NCBI GenBank assembly: GCA_027625915.1
Contig: JANTQA010000057.1
Location: forward strand, 4,526,001-4,590,000
Direction of reading: 5' to 3'
Origin: Anaeramoeba flamelloides
Lineage: Eukaryota > Metamonada > Anaeramoebidae
DNA: 64,000 nucleotides
Made by a program: the position numbers and the translations under genes. Below, one piece after another: positions 36,121-46,900 of this stretch. How positions within the stretch are numbered: the first letter of the stretch is position 1; every line of letters starts with the position of its first letter. The notes below the pieces were generated by a model. That model did not search any database and had not been told where the DNA came from. It worked only from the letters and a program-made list of their open reading frames with translations.

Positions 36121-37079
36121 ATGGAAATTAATATTTCAGAATTCAATTTACAAATAATTAGAGGATTTTTTATATCATTTATAATTTGAAATATAAAATA
36201 TAACAAGTGATGTAGATCTGAAAAATATAGCATCATTTTTTATATTTTTTCTAATATTTTTTCTTGAGAAAAATAACAGTTAAATGATGTAAATGATTTG
36301 ATCCCTCAAGGAATTAATTGTATATCGTTATTTATTCTCAATGTTTGTTATTCTAATCAAAAGGTTAATTTAATATAATTTGGAAGAAGATTGTTGTATT
36401 AAATATGTTGAAATATTTCAAGTGAAAAATAAATTTGGGTAAAACCGAGAAAACAATATTTTGAAAAAATAAAATTGGAGTAAAAATTTTAATGAGAATA
36501 ATCTTTAAGGTAACAAATTTGTGTTTAATATTGATCCTTCAAAAATTCTTTTGTTGAATTTATTTTTTTTTTTCACAACAAACAAAATATCAACAAGTAA
36601 TTTTGAACTTTTTTCAAGTAATAGTGGATCTGATGAATTAAATATGAACTTTTTAGAAAAATAAAAGTACTTATAAGGACATAAACCCACTTAACAAATC
36701 ATCTTGATCTGATACTGGAGATGTTCAAAAGGAAAACGAAAAAAATTGTTTCTTAAATGGAACCCATTCTGAGCCAAATTTGAGTGGAGCGCCTATATCT
36801 GTTTTTTTTTTGGAATTCCTCTTGGATCTTTTTTGATAGCACTTCAAACTTTTGGTAATCATAATTATCTCTTTTTTTCTTTTCTTCTTTATTTATTAAA
36901 TTTATCTACTATACACTTTCCTATCAAAAAATATATTCTAATTTCTTTCATTTTTTTAATATTTTTTTTTCCATAAAAGCCAATTTTTTTTTCACAATTA
37001 GCCTGAAACTCAAAATTAATCTTTAGAAAATTGAGGGTACCAAATTCCTTATAAAATTAATATACCTGCTATATTAAAA
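36121..37079. other. Intergenic DNA with a possible decayed minus-strand gene scrap
   Basis: The minus strand has an open frame at 36690-36505 (FNSSDPLLLEKSSKLLVDIL) and, just upstream, DIGAPLKFGSEWVPFKK in another frame. They look more protein-like than neighbouring DNA but match nothing I know. Possibly a dead gene. Confidence 0.25.
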
Positions 37080-38270
37080 TATAATTGACAATAATACTGA
37101 TAAATTGTAATTTATGTTTGGAAAATTTTACTTGATTTTCCTTTTTGAAATTATTATGCTGAACTTTGAATAAAGTACTGTTTGAAATCAAGTGTTAAGA
37201 AACTCTGTAAAATTAGTTTTTATTCAAAATATTCTTTGTCCTCGACAGTTTGATAAAAAAAAGTTAATAATTTATAAAAATGGAAATTGAACTAAAAATT
37301 TTTTGAAATTTATTAGAATTTATCAGTATTAATTTATAAAAGAAATTGAGAAATTTTGCACAAACCTTTCAATGAAAGGGACCCAAGAAAAAATTTATTT
37401 TATTTATTTTTTTTTCAAAAATTTAAAGTCTGGTATGGCTTTTCTATTATTTAAGAATATCAACTGTATGTGAAGTTTATTATTTCTCTTATTTCTGAAT
37501 TAGTCTTATTTTGATTGATTCTTAAAAAAAAATTGAATTTTTCATTTTTGGCTGGTATTCTATGTGTTAAAGGGTGTTTATTTTCTCTTCTAGTATCTCT
37601 AGCTGTAATATATAGATTACATAAGTTTAAAGGATTTGAATAGATATCTGAAGAAAACATTAATTTTGACCTTTTTCTAAAATTAAAAGCATTTTTGCAC
37701 ATTTTTGTTTTTTCTCATTTTACTTTTTTTTTTTTGATACATAATTGTTTTTGCAAATTTTTTTTGCAAGATCAATAGTCACTTGATAAAAATGTGTTAT
37801 TCTAATGTTATTGAAACTGAGAAAATGATTGTTGAGAAATCATATTGATTTCTATTGAAATTTTATTTGGACCTTTAATGGTGATATTTGATAAATAAAT
37901 GTGAAAAATGCTCACTTTATTTTCGTTTCCTTTTTCAAATAGAGACCAAAAATCCCAACACATTTTGTTTGGGAACTTGATTTCTAAAAGAAAAGTATGG
38001 AAAATGAAGTGAAAATTGTTTCCTATTTATTATTCAAATACCAATAGAAGATTAAAATGCATCTTGTTTTTTTTCTCAATAGGTTAAATAAAGAATTTTG
38101 GTTTTTTAAATTTTTAAGAAAAGAAATGCACTTTATTAGTTTAATTTCAGACACATGCCAACTATTCACTAGTGTTTATTATTCTGCTTATTTCTTCTTT
38201 AATCCTCAAAAGCCAATTATAAAAAATAATTGATATTTGAAAAAAAAAATTTTTTTTTGGATACCTCATT
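37080..38270 (+). repeat. Dispersed repeat B, longest copy
   Basis: Parts of this unit recur at 55730-55880, 20380-20530, 18300-18840, 51450-52460, 62800-62950 and 63780-64000, always in this order, so it is one long element. Landmarks: GAAATTGAGAAATTTTGCAC, GAAGTTTATTATTTCT, ATCAATAGTCACTTGATAAA, CATATTGATTTCTATTGAAA, GTTTATTATTCTGCTTATTT. Repeat H (37915-38045) is inserted inside. No coding or terminal repeats found. Confidence 0.65.
37915..38045 (-). repeat. Repeat H, copy 2, nested in repeat B
   Basis: Reverse complement of 11510-11650: CGTTTCCTTTTTCAAATAGA, GAACTTGATTTCTAAAAG and AATGAAGTGAAAATTGTTTC. Absent at the same place in repeat B at 18610. Confidence 0.6.
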
Positions 38271-38664
38271 GTCAGAAGTAAGTTTATTTCATTTATTCCA
38301 AATTTATTAGTAAAAACTTGTGCCAAACAATTTTACAGTATTTCGAAATTATAATCTGATATTTTGAACATTTTTTTTAGTAAAAGAAAATCACGCTTTA
38401 TTATTAGAATATTTTCAATCAATTATTATTTTTGTTTCAATATTTTTTTTTTTTTGCGATTACTTGTTCAAAGAAATTTTGTTGAAAATGCAATAAAAAT
38501 AACAAAAATAAAATGAAAAATTTTATTGTTGTATTTAAATGATTTCCTTTTATAGTATTTTGAGATAAAAGTAATCAATTTTAAAACTTGAATTTGGATT
38601 AATTAACCATTAAAAATACTTTTTTCAACTTTTAAATAATCTCAATATCGGAAAACTTTAGTTT

Positions 38665-39471
38665 TTATTTTTCTTCTTTATTTTCTTTCTCTTTTTTTAT
38701 TTCTTCTTTTTTTTCTTTTTCTTGGTTATTTTGGTCATTTTGGTTAACTATTTTTTCTTTCTTTTCTTCTTCTACTTTTTCTTTGTCTTCTTCAACTTTT
38801 TCTTTTTTTTCTTCTTTTTCTTCTTTTTTTCCTTTTTCTTGGTTATTTTCTTTTTCTTCTTTTTTTTCTTCTTTTTTTTCTTCTTTTTTTTCTTCTTTTT
38901 TTTCTTCTTTTTTTTCCTTTGACTTTTCTTTTTTTTTGTTTTCATTATTTTCTTCCTCTTCTTCTTCTTCTTCAGATTTACGGATTTTAAGGTCATATTT
39001 TTCAAGTAAATCATTAGTTCTATAACCAATCCTTTTTCTTTCTTTCTTTTTTGATTTCTTTTCTGTTTGGTTAACTTTTTTTTTTTTACGACCAAATATT
39101 TTGTTCATTCTGGAGTTGGCTTTTTTTGTTTCGTTTACCCTTCCTTCAACTTTTAATACAATTTTTTTTACGTGTTCAACAAATAAAGTTAGGTTGTCAA
39201 TCACTTTGTAAATTTCGTTGAGTTGAAACATTTTTGCTCCTAGTAATTCAATTAAGTTGTCGAATTGATCCAGTTTATTTTGTGTGATTTGTTGCAAACC
39301 ATGGAATTCTCCTAATTTGCGTAAAACCTTTTCTGAAGTGTTAAATACTTTTTTTTGTTGTTCAGAGTTGGGATCATTTGGTGCAAAAATTGTTGAAAAT
39401 TCTTTTAATATTTCTTGAAGAAGTTCTGTTTTATTTGTTCTAAGATGGTGAAAGGATGGAATAAATTTCAA
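38665..39471 (-). CDS. Coiled-coil protein, BLOC-1 subunit 4 (cappuccino)-like
   Basis: 268 residues from an ATG at 39471. Residues about 14-120 are two long amphipathic helices. The second (QLNEIYKVIDNLTLFVEHVK then VEGRVNETKKA) resembles the conserved stretch of BLOC1S4, 'EMR.IY..IDRLEAFV.MV...V..ME..V.KAE', in spacing and key residues (IY, ID.L..FV, V, E..V..T/A). BLOC-1 is an octameric coiled-coil complex acting in endosome-to-lysosome-related-organelle traffic. After residue 125 the protein becomes a basic stretch (IFGRKKKK) and then a ~100-residue Lys-Glu tract to the stop at 38665, typical of this genome rather than of the family. A CAG/TAG-type acceptor-like site just after the ATG leaves open that the true first exon lies upstream. 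Family call is by eye; another short coiled-coil family is possible. Confidence 0.5.
   Translation of the reverse strand: MKFIPSFHHLRTNKTELLQEILKEFSTIFAPNDPNSEQQKKVFNTSEKVLRKLGEFHGLQQITQNKLDQFDNLIELLGAKMFQLNEIYKVIDNLTLFVEHVKKIVLKVEGRVNETKKANSRMNKIFGRKKKKVNQTEKKSKKKERKRIGYRTNDLLEKYDLKIRKSEEEEEEEENNENKKKEKSKEKKEEKKEEKKEEKKEEKKEEKENNQEKGKKEEKEEKKEKVEEDKEKVEEEKKEKIVNQNDQNNQEKEKKEEIKKEKENKEEK
38830..38925. repeat. TTCTTTTTT repeat in the coding tail
   Basis: Tandem TTCTTCTTTTTT units encoding EEKK on the minus strand. Confidence 0.8.
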
Positions 39472-40244
39472 AAAAAAAAAAGAGAACAGAAATAAGAGGA
39501 CGAAGAATAAAAAAAGAATTGTTATGGAATTGAGAACAAATTATTACTCCATTTCAATTTGTTACAGAAATTAAGGATTCAAAAAAATAAAAAAAAATGA
39601 TTTTTTATAATTGTAATTTTTTAAGGATTGAGTTGAAAATTAAAAATTTTTAATCTTTAAATCTATTTGTTTCAGAATAAATGGATCAAAATTTTCAACC
39701 AGCTTTCCAATAAATAATTTTTTATATATCAGTTCCATCTCAAATTGTTAATACTCTCAAGAAACATAAAATATTAATTTCACTCTTTTAGAATTGGTAC
39801 TTTGATGATTTATTTTATTTCGTCAGATTATAATAGATTTTTTGTTTTGAAATTTGAATTAATAATTTGAACTTTATATTTTACAATTAATAGCAAGAAA
39901 CTTCAAATCAAGGTTATCAAATAAAACATGTTTGATAGTATCTAAAAGGATTTCTGGAGGAAAGAAAAATTACTAAAAAGGTTATAAATTGTGGCGTCGG
40001 TAGTAGAAAGAGTTTGAAGAGTAGATCTAAATACTAGTGGGAACTTTATTTGTATAATACAAATATACATTTTCAAAAGACTGTTATTTTTATTTTTTGG
40101 TTATTGATTTATGAAAAAAATGTGGTGTTTTACTTGAAAAAATAATAATCTGTAATAAAAAAAAAATCAAAATAAATTTTTTACTTTATGTTTGAAAATG
40201 ATTTCATGAGAAAATTAATACAAACTATTTCTTAATTTTAATTG
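39472..40244. other. Intergenic DNA
   Basis: 5' flank of the coiled-coil gene; nothing else supported. Confidence 0.4.
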
Positions 40245-40460
40245 GTTCTACACTTCTGATGAAAAAAGATAGATTAATATTTTAAAAGAAATAAAAAGTA
40301 ATTAGTCTAAATTAATAATTTTAAACCGTGATAGATCAAGATTATTTTCATAAATTAATTATGTGAAATCTATTAGTTTTCACTTCAATTTCTGAGTGGT
40401 TCTTCAAGGATCGGGGAAATTTTGTGTGCAATTTACACTTCTTCAGATATAACAATAATA
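40245..40460 (+). mobile_element. 5'-truncated LINE tail, copy 3 (most decayed)
   Basis: GAAAAAAGATAGATTAATAT, TGAAATCTATTAGTTTTCAC and GTGCAATTTACACTTCTTCA align with the tails at 30740 and 54671. Almost only 3' UTR is left. Confidence 0.6.
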
Positions 40461-40899
40461 ACAAAAAACATAAATTATTGAAAATAATTTTCTCAAACCA
40501 CCTTTAGTTTTTTTAAAAATAACAAATAGAGGATAGATAGCATTTTGTAAATATATAATCAGGAAATAAATCTTTACTTTTTTTTATTATTAGATTTACT
40601 AATTTGTGGGTATACTAGTATTATCCATCTATAAATAAGTATTAGTTAATTTTATTTTATTTTATTTTTTAAATACTTCTTTTTACTGGGCAAAAATCTC
40701 TCAATATAACCCGAATTTCATAATTAATGGCCTAATTTTATTTTTATTTTTAGATAATTAACAAATATTTCTCATGTATATAACTGAATATTAAAATAAT
40801 AATTTATTTAAATAATAGCCAATTTCAATTTAGAAAAATAACAATTTTTGAAATTTGGTTTCTAATTGATCAATGATTTTGAAATGGGGTTTGGATAAA

Positions 40900-41430
40900 C
40901 TCCAATTCTAAATTTTTAACACACCATAGTTCAATTTTTGAAAAAAAAAAAATATTTGTTAATAAATTCAAGAAGAAATATCAGAATAAAATAATTTACT
41001 AATTGGAATGCTAACAATTTTTTATAAATCCCAACACTCACAAAACTCAAAATAAATAACTATTAAGACTAATAAATCAAGGATGTGTTAAAAATTTGTA
41101 GAGAGCAATACCAAAAAATTTATTGGTAACTTTTTTAACTCTATTAAAAATATTGATTGATCAAATCGTTAGATATCATCAACATATTTTATTTAAGTTC
41201 CTATATTTAAAAGAAAACAACTATAACCTAATACCAATGATTTATTGGGAAAAATATTTAGAACGAACGAAACCAGTTCCATAATTCAAAAAAATAAATG
41301 TAAATAAAAAACTAAAAGATGAAAAAATGATTTATATATTTTTACAAAATTCAAAATTAAATCCAAATTTAATAAAATTATATTCTTGTGATTCTTTTAA
41401 CTGTTTTAAATTGTAAACTATTTTGAGTTT
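40900..41430 (+). mobile_element. Family D-like element, diverged copy
   Basis: Left: AATTTTTAACACACCATAG; internal: GATGTGTTAAAAATTTGTAG, TTTATTGGTAAC, TTGATTGATCAAATCGTTAG, ACGAACGAAACCAGTTCC. These follow D1 and the copy at 9270 in order. Non-coding. Confidence 0.55.
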
Positions 41431-41466
41431 TAGTTTGAAATAATTATATGTCCTAAAGGACCAATT

Positions 41467-41499
<33 letters not shown>

Positions 41500-42529
41500 G
41501 ACTAACACAAATTATTTTTATTTCAATACTTCATATAATTTTTAGTCCATTTAATTCAGTAAAACCCAATTACATTTAATTATACTCTGTTTTTTTTTAA
41601 TATTTTCGATTTTATATAATTAAATAATATTTCATGGTAAACCTTTGGAATTGTCATATTATCAATTTTTAAGATAAATTTTTTCTCAAGAAAGTAAAAC
41701 AAAAAAAAATAACAAATAAATATAAATATATATATATTTTAAATTTTATTTCTTAATAAAATAATTAAAAAAAAGGGAATAGGATTTTAATAATTCAAAA
41801 TAAAGATAAAAATAATATTTTTTTTTATTTAAAACACAATCATGTTTGAAAATAAGAAAAAAAGATTATTTGAAGCAAATTATAATTTTCATAGTATAAA
41901 AAATTTAACCAAAATAAGTGAAAAATACACTCATTTTTTTGATCTCTCTGTTCAATTACCATGCCTCCCTTTTTTGAAATAAAAAGGAAATTGTATTAAA
42001 AAAAGTAAAATTGATTTTTATAAAACAATCACCAAATCCTTCATAAATTAACTTGAATACAAAACCATAAATCTGAAAAAAAATTAGTATCTACTTAATC
42101 TATCTTTAAAAATATTTTTAGTAAAAGTTTATATTGATTAAAAATAATTTTCTGAAAGAAAAAAATGTGATTCTTTAACAAGCCGGCTTACCTTAACAAA
42201 CCTAATTTCAAAATAGAAAATGCCAAAGACTATTGAAGAAATTCATTCAAAAAGTTTAAAAGTGAGATGTTATCTATTTTAATCACTTTTTGAAAATGTA
42301 AATCTGAATATCGACCTTTTCAACTTTTTAATTTTTATTTTTCACTAGCCAATTCATCTACCATGATGTTCAAAATATCAAAATTATTAGAATAAGTAAT
42401 CTTCAAAATGACAAAATTTGAAATTATCTGAAACTACAAAATTTTAGATTTAAAAATGAAAGGTGGAATAATTTTTTAGGTTAGAGTTTTAATAGGGTAA
42501 AATGTTGTATTTTTTTTTTTTTTTATTTT
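41431..42529. other. AT-rich intergenic DNA with a ~30-base T run
   Basis: T run at about 41469-41498; no gene. Confidence 0.45.
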
Positions 42530-42830
42530 TGAAGGGAGGAAATTATGTTCCTCTTAAAGCCGTTAGGTTTTCGTAATTTAAGAAATAACCCAAAAATTAA
42601 TTTAATTTTTCTTTTATTTCTTAAATTAAAAAAACCGCTGTTAGCTTTTCCAGAATTTAAAAGAATTGAGTAAAACCTTTGATTTTTATCTATTCTTTTG
42701 AATCCTGGGAAAATGCCGTTAGGTTTTCTTGAGTTTTCTGTTTATTTAGAAAATTGATAGATTTAACAAATAAAACAGAAAACCTCAAGAAAACCTAGGC
42801 ACTCCTTTACACTCTACGTCACTATCCTAA
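42530..42830. repeat. Serial hairpin cassette, three stems
   Basis: Stem 1: GTTAGGTTTTCGTAATTTAA with TTATTTCTTAAATTAAAAAAACC. Stem 2: GTTAGCTTTTCCAGAATTTA with CTTTTGAATCCTGGGAAAAT. Stem 3: TTAGGTTTTCTTGAGTTTTC with GAAAACCTCAAGAAAACCTA. The three hairpins sit end to end with almost no spacer. Confidence 0.7.
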
Positions 42831-43954
42831 TTTCTAATTTTTTTTTTAGAAATTTCAATAAAAAATCATAATTTTCTTTATAATTAACCATCGGAATAAT
42901 CAAAAAAGAGTCTTTATTCCATATAATATCAACAGTAAACCTTCAAAAGATGTTTTACCTAAGTTACACTATTGAATATTAAATTAGATGCTTTACGAAG
43001 AACCAATTTGAAGAAAAAAGCACTAGTGTTGTCAAAATAAAGCGTGCAAAAAAATATAAACAATATTTCAAAATAAAAAAAGTGTTTTTTTAATATAGAA
43101 ATCCTAAACAATAAACCAATCAAAGAAAACAATACTAAACCCTAATTAAATATGGATACGATCTCTTAAAGTTCTATTATTTAAAAAAGAAATTCTCAAA
43201 ATGAAGGATCAAATCGAAAAATTTATCTCAGAAAATAGAGTTTATTTTTTGTGAAAATTAATCTCAAAAAACAATAAAAATTAAGAAAAAAATATAAATA
43301 TTAACAAAAAAATTTGAATAATTCTTCTGAATTTAAATTTTTCTGAAAATATCCAGATCTTTACTTTCAAAATTGATTTCAACTTAGGTATACTATTGGA
43401 TAGTAGACTGCATGTTGCCTTGGAACAAGAAGAAAAAAAAGCACGGATTATATTTTGAAATAGGAATGATAGCCTTTGTGCAGGCATTATTTTGATCATT
43501 GTAATTTTTCTTTGAAAGGTGGGAATTTATTACACTCAGCAAAACTTTTTTGACCACTGTAGTCTAAAAAAATTATTTCGAGTGTGAAACCTTACATCTT
43601 TGATCTTCCTTTTGTTTAAAAATAACCCCAAGTCATAAGAATAAAATAATTACATGAAAGTTAACAACCACTCATGGTTTTTGTCACAAAAAAATTATCC
43701 TTTCAAATTCCATTCAACACACTAACCAATTTAATCCACTTAAGATTTTTACTCCATTGAATTTCAAAAAAGCATATTTTTCGAAAAATAGAATTCAACC
43801 AAACACTCAACTCTCCTATTAAAAATGTCAAATAAACAATAAATAATCCAAACAAGTTCAATAACAAATTTGGTTTTCTATTCAAAGTTCCAAATTAACA
43901 GTTTTTATTTTTTTCAAAAATTTCGGTTGTGTAGATTTGTTTTTGTTTGGTTAA
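42831..43954. other. Intergenic DNA upstream of the DHHC gene
   Basis: Short minus-strand frames at 43281-43499 and 43703-43885 have no support. Promoter of the DHHC gene presumably lies in the last few hundred bases; no TATA-like element stands out in such AT-rich DNA. Confidence 0.4.
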
Positions 43955-46900
43955 ATGGATCTTAGGAAAATTGAAACAACTGTAGAATACCCAAAATCAA
44001 AAGATCGATCAGACCTAACAAACAAAAGGTATTCGGAATACAACCCAGGAAAGAATTATGTGTGTTGCAAAGGAAAAATCCAAACAGGTCCACATGTAAA
44101 AAAATTAATACTGACAATAATTGGTCTGAATGTAATTCCAATCATCATTATAATTTTCACTTTTCAACAGCTTTGGAAAGACCATGATATGACTATTACG
44201 TTCATTTTTTATCTCGCTACCCTATTTTTGAATGATCTTTTTCTATTTGTTACTGCATTTATGAACCCAGGAATTATAAAAAGGTTTCCATACCAACTTT
44301 CTGTAAGTCAAAGATCCTGATTTAACTTTTTTTTTTTTAAGGTTAATCCACTTTGTAAATCGATAAAAGAAAACCTTTTACACAAAAACAATTCTTCTCT
44401 TTTTTTTTTCCATTTTTGAAAAGAAATTGCCTTCAGAAGACAAAAAACCACAACAAGAAATAGAAATTTTCCGAGAAAATCAAGTATTTGTTTATAGGTA
44501 TTGTGGTAAGTATATAACCCTTCAATAAAAAAAATAATCAACAAAAAAACAAAACCGTTCTTACTCCCTTTTTTTTTTATTCTATTATATTTACCAACAA
44601 AACAGTTTTTTTTTGAAATGCTAACTACCTTTATTTTAAAACTACCTTAAATAATGCTCAAAAAACATAAAAAATTACCATAGAAACCTGTAAAATCTAT
44701 CGGCCACCACGTGCATCTCATTGCAGGCATTGTAACAACTGTGTTTTGCGTTTAGATCATCATTGTACGTTAAAATTTTTTCTTGAATTTAATTAACTTT
44801 AATTTTTTGTCTTTTTTGGAATGTGGATATTTTACAGAATTTTCATCGATTTTGTGGTACCAAAAAAAACCAAAATTATCGGCTAATAACAGTGCAATTT
44901 CACTGAGCTTCCAAAAATGGATGATTGGTTTGATTGAGTAAAACCCTTTAACAGTTATTTTACCAGTGTGAAAACAGAAGATTTTCAAAATGCAGACAGA
45001 GAAAATATTGCCCAGTTTCTTCTTATTAACCATTTTCAATGGTAAACTTTAAATTCAGTCTTATTCACAAATTACTTCAATAGATTCTCTGTTTGGGGGT
45101 GGTATGTGTGTGTGTGGTGGGGGAGTATCCAACAAAACCGAAAAGATAATTAGTTGTAGACTACACTACAAGTAAAAAAAAAATTCCGAAAAATAAAGTT
45201 AGTCAAAACTACATATTGGATTTCAGATATACATCTTTTATAAATTATTTTTTCAAAGTTATGATAATTTTATGTAATTTAGAAAAGATATCTATTAAAC
45301 TCATTAAGATTCGAATACCCCCCTTTTTCAAAATTACCGACTTTTGAAAAAAACTCCTATTTTTGGGGTATTTTTTTTTGAAATTACTTACTAAGAATGA
45401 AATTTTGATTGAACAAAAAGTATGAAAAAAGAATAAATGTTAAAAAAATTGAATAATAAAAAAAGGAAATATATATATACAAAAATCAAACATGGAAAAA
45501 AAAGAAAATGATAAAAAATATTCCAAAAACCGAAAAAAAAACATTTTTTCAATTTAATTTAGCAATACCTTTTGAAAGAAATATTTTATTTTAAAATTGA
45601 TAAAATCTGATTCTTTTTAGACTATTTAAAAAATTGATTCAAATAATCTCTCCACTAAGTAAAATAGAAATATCAAAAATTGTCCAATTAAAAATCAAAA
45701 AAATATTACTAAAAATTTTCATTTTTTTTTCCAATTTCCATTAATCTCTAATTAAGTTGTAAACCTTTTTCAAAATTGTTATGTATAATAATGTTTATTA
45801 TATTAGTGTTTTTTCTAAAATACAAAATTTAGAGGATTTTTTTGAAAAAAATTTTTCATGTCTTGTTGTTATGTCATATTGTGTTTTTTTACTTTACTAA
45901 TTTTTTTTTCTCTCTCTTTTTTTAGAAAATTAATTTAAGTTTCAAATAATTCTAACCACGGTGTTCGAGATACTCTTTGAATTGGAAGACACGCATTTAA
46001 TCACTTCAGAATTCTCTCTTTCCCAAATTAAAATTTTTTTTTATAACATTAGAACTTTTACAATAGAGGTTTTGAGGATAACATGCTATAATTCACGACA
46101 AAGTTAAAAAAATCGCGATATTTTCCATCAAATCGCGATATATCAGAAAATCGCGATATTCAATATTATCGCGATAATATAACAAATCGCGATATTCTAT
46201 AAAATCGTGATAATTATTAAAAAATTGTGATAAATGCCAAAATATCGCGATTAAAAAGTAATCGCGATATAATAGTTGATGGATTTTTGGGTTAATTGAG
46301 AAATATTTTTACAAAAAAATTTTTTTTGATCAAAAAATAGATTAGGTGACAAAAAGTCATTCTTTGAAAAAACAACAAAAAAGATACTTGATCCAATCAA
46401 GGATCAGATCAAAGAGTTTTATTGTGTTTTCATTTTATTTGGTTGACAAACCTATGGATCCTTTTAGATCAACAACAATTAGAACTAAAAAGAAATAAAT
46501 ATTTTTTCAGTTAAACGTGTTGTTGTAAATTGCTTTGAATAATTAGCTTCTAAAACAACCAACCCTTTATCTGTTCTTTAAAGAATGTTTTCTTGGGTTA
46601 CAATATTTTCATTTTTTCTCAGAAAGCTAAAAGGAGTTGGATAACTCTTCAAAAGCTTTCACAACAGCCTTGCCAGATGATCACCAATTATTAAGATTTT
46701 TTATACAATTCTTGTCTTCTTCTTCTTTTTCTACTCATATCTTTGTATTGGACAGAAAACACAATTAGAATAATAGAGGTTTTTGTTTGATCTATCACTA
46801 ATAAGAAGGAAAATTATTCTTTATTCTTTTTGGCTATTTAAAATTGTGAAGGTAACAACTCCATTTTAAGAAAACACAAATAATTTATATTCAAGTGTAT

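Noticed and set aside
36505-36800. CRIB-like 'DIGAPLKFG' on the minus strand
   Set aside because: The conserved His pair of a CRIB motif is missing; kept only as a weak gene scrap.
44308-45039. Minus-strand frames in the DHHC locus
   Set aside because: Antisense to exons 2-3 and intron 3 of a well-supported gene.
45300-45325. tRNA-like GATTCGAATAC
   Set aside because: Flanking sequence does not fold into a tRNA.
46100-46270. CRISPR-like array from regularly spaced ATCGCGAT
   Set aside because: Units are short, palindromic and spacers are not unique; the block lies inside a TIR transposon.
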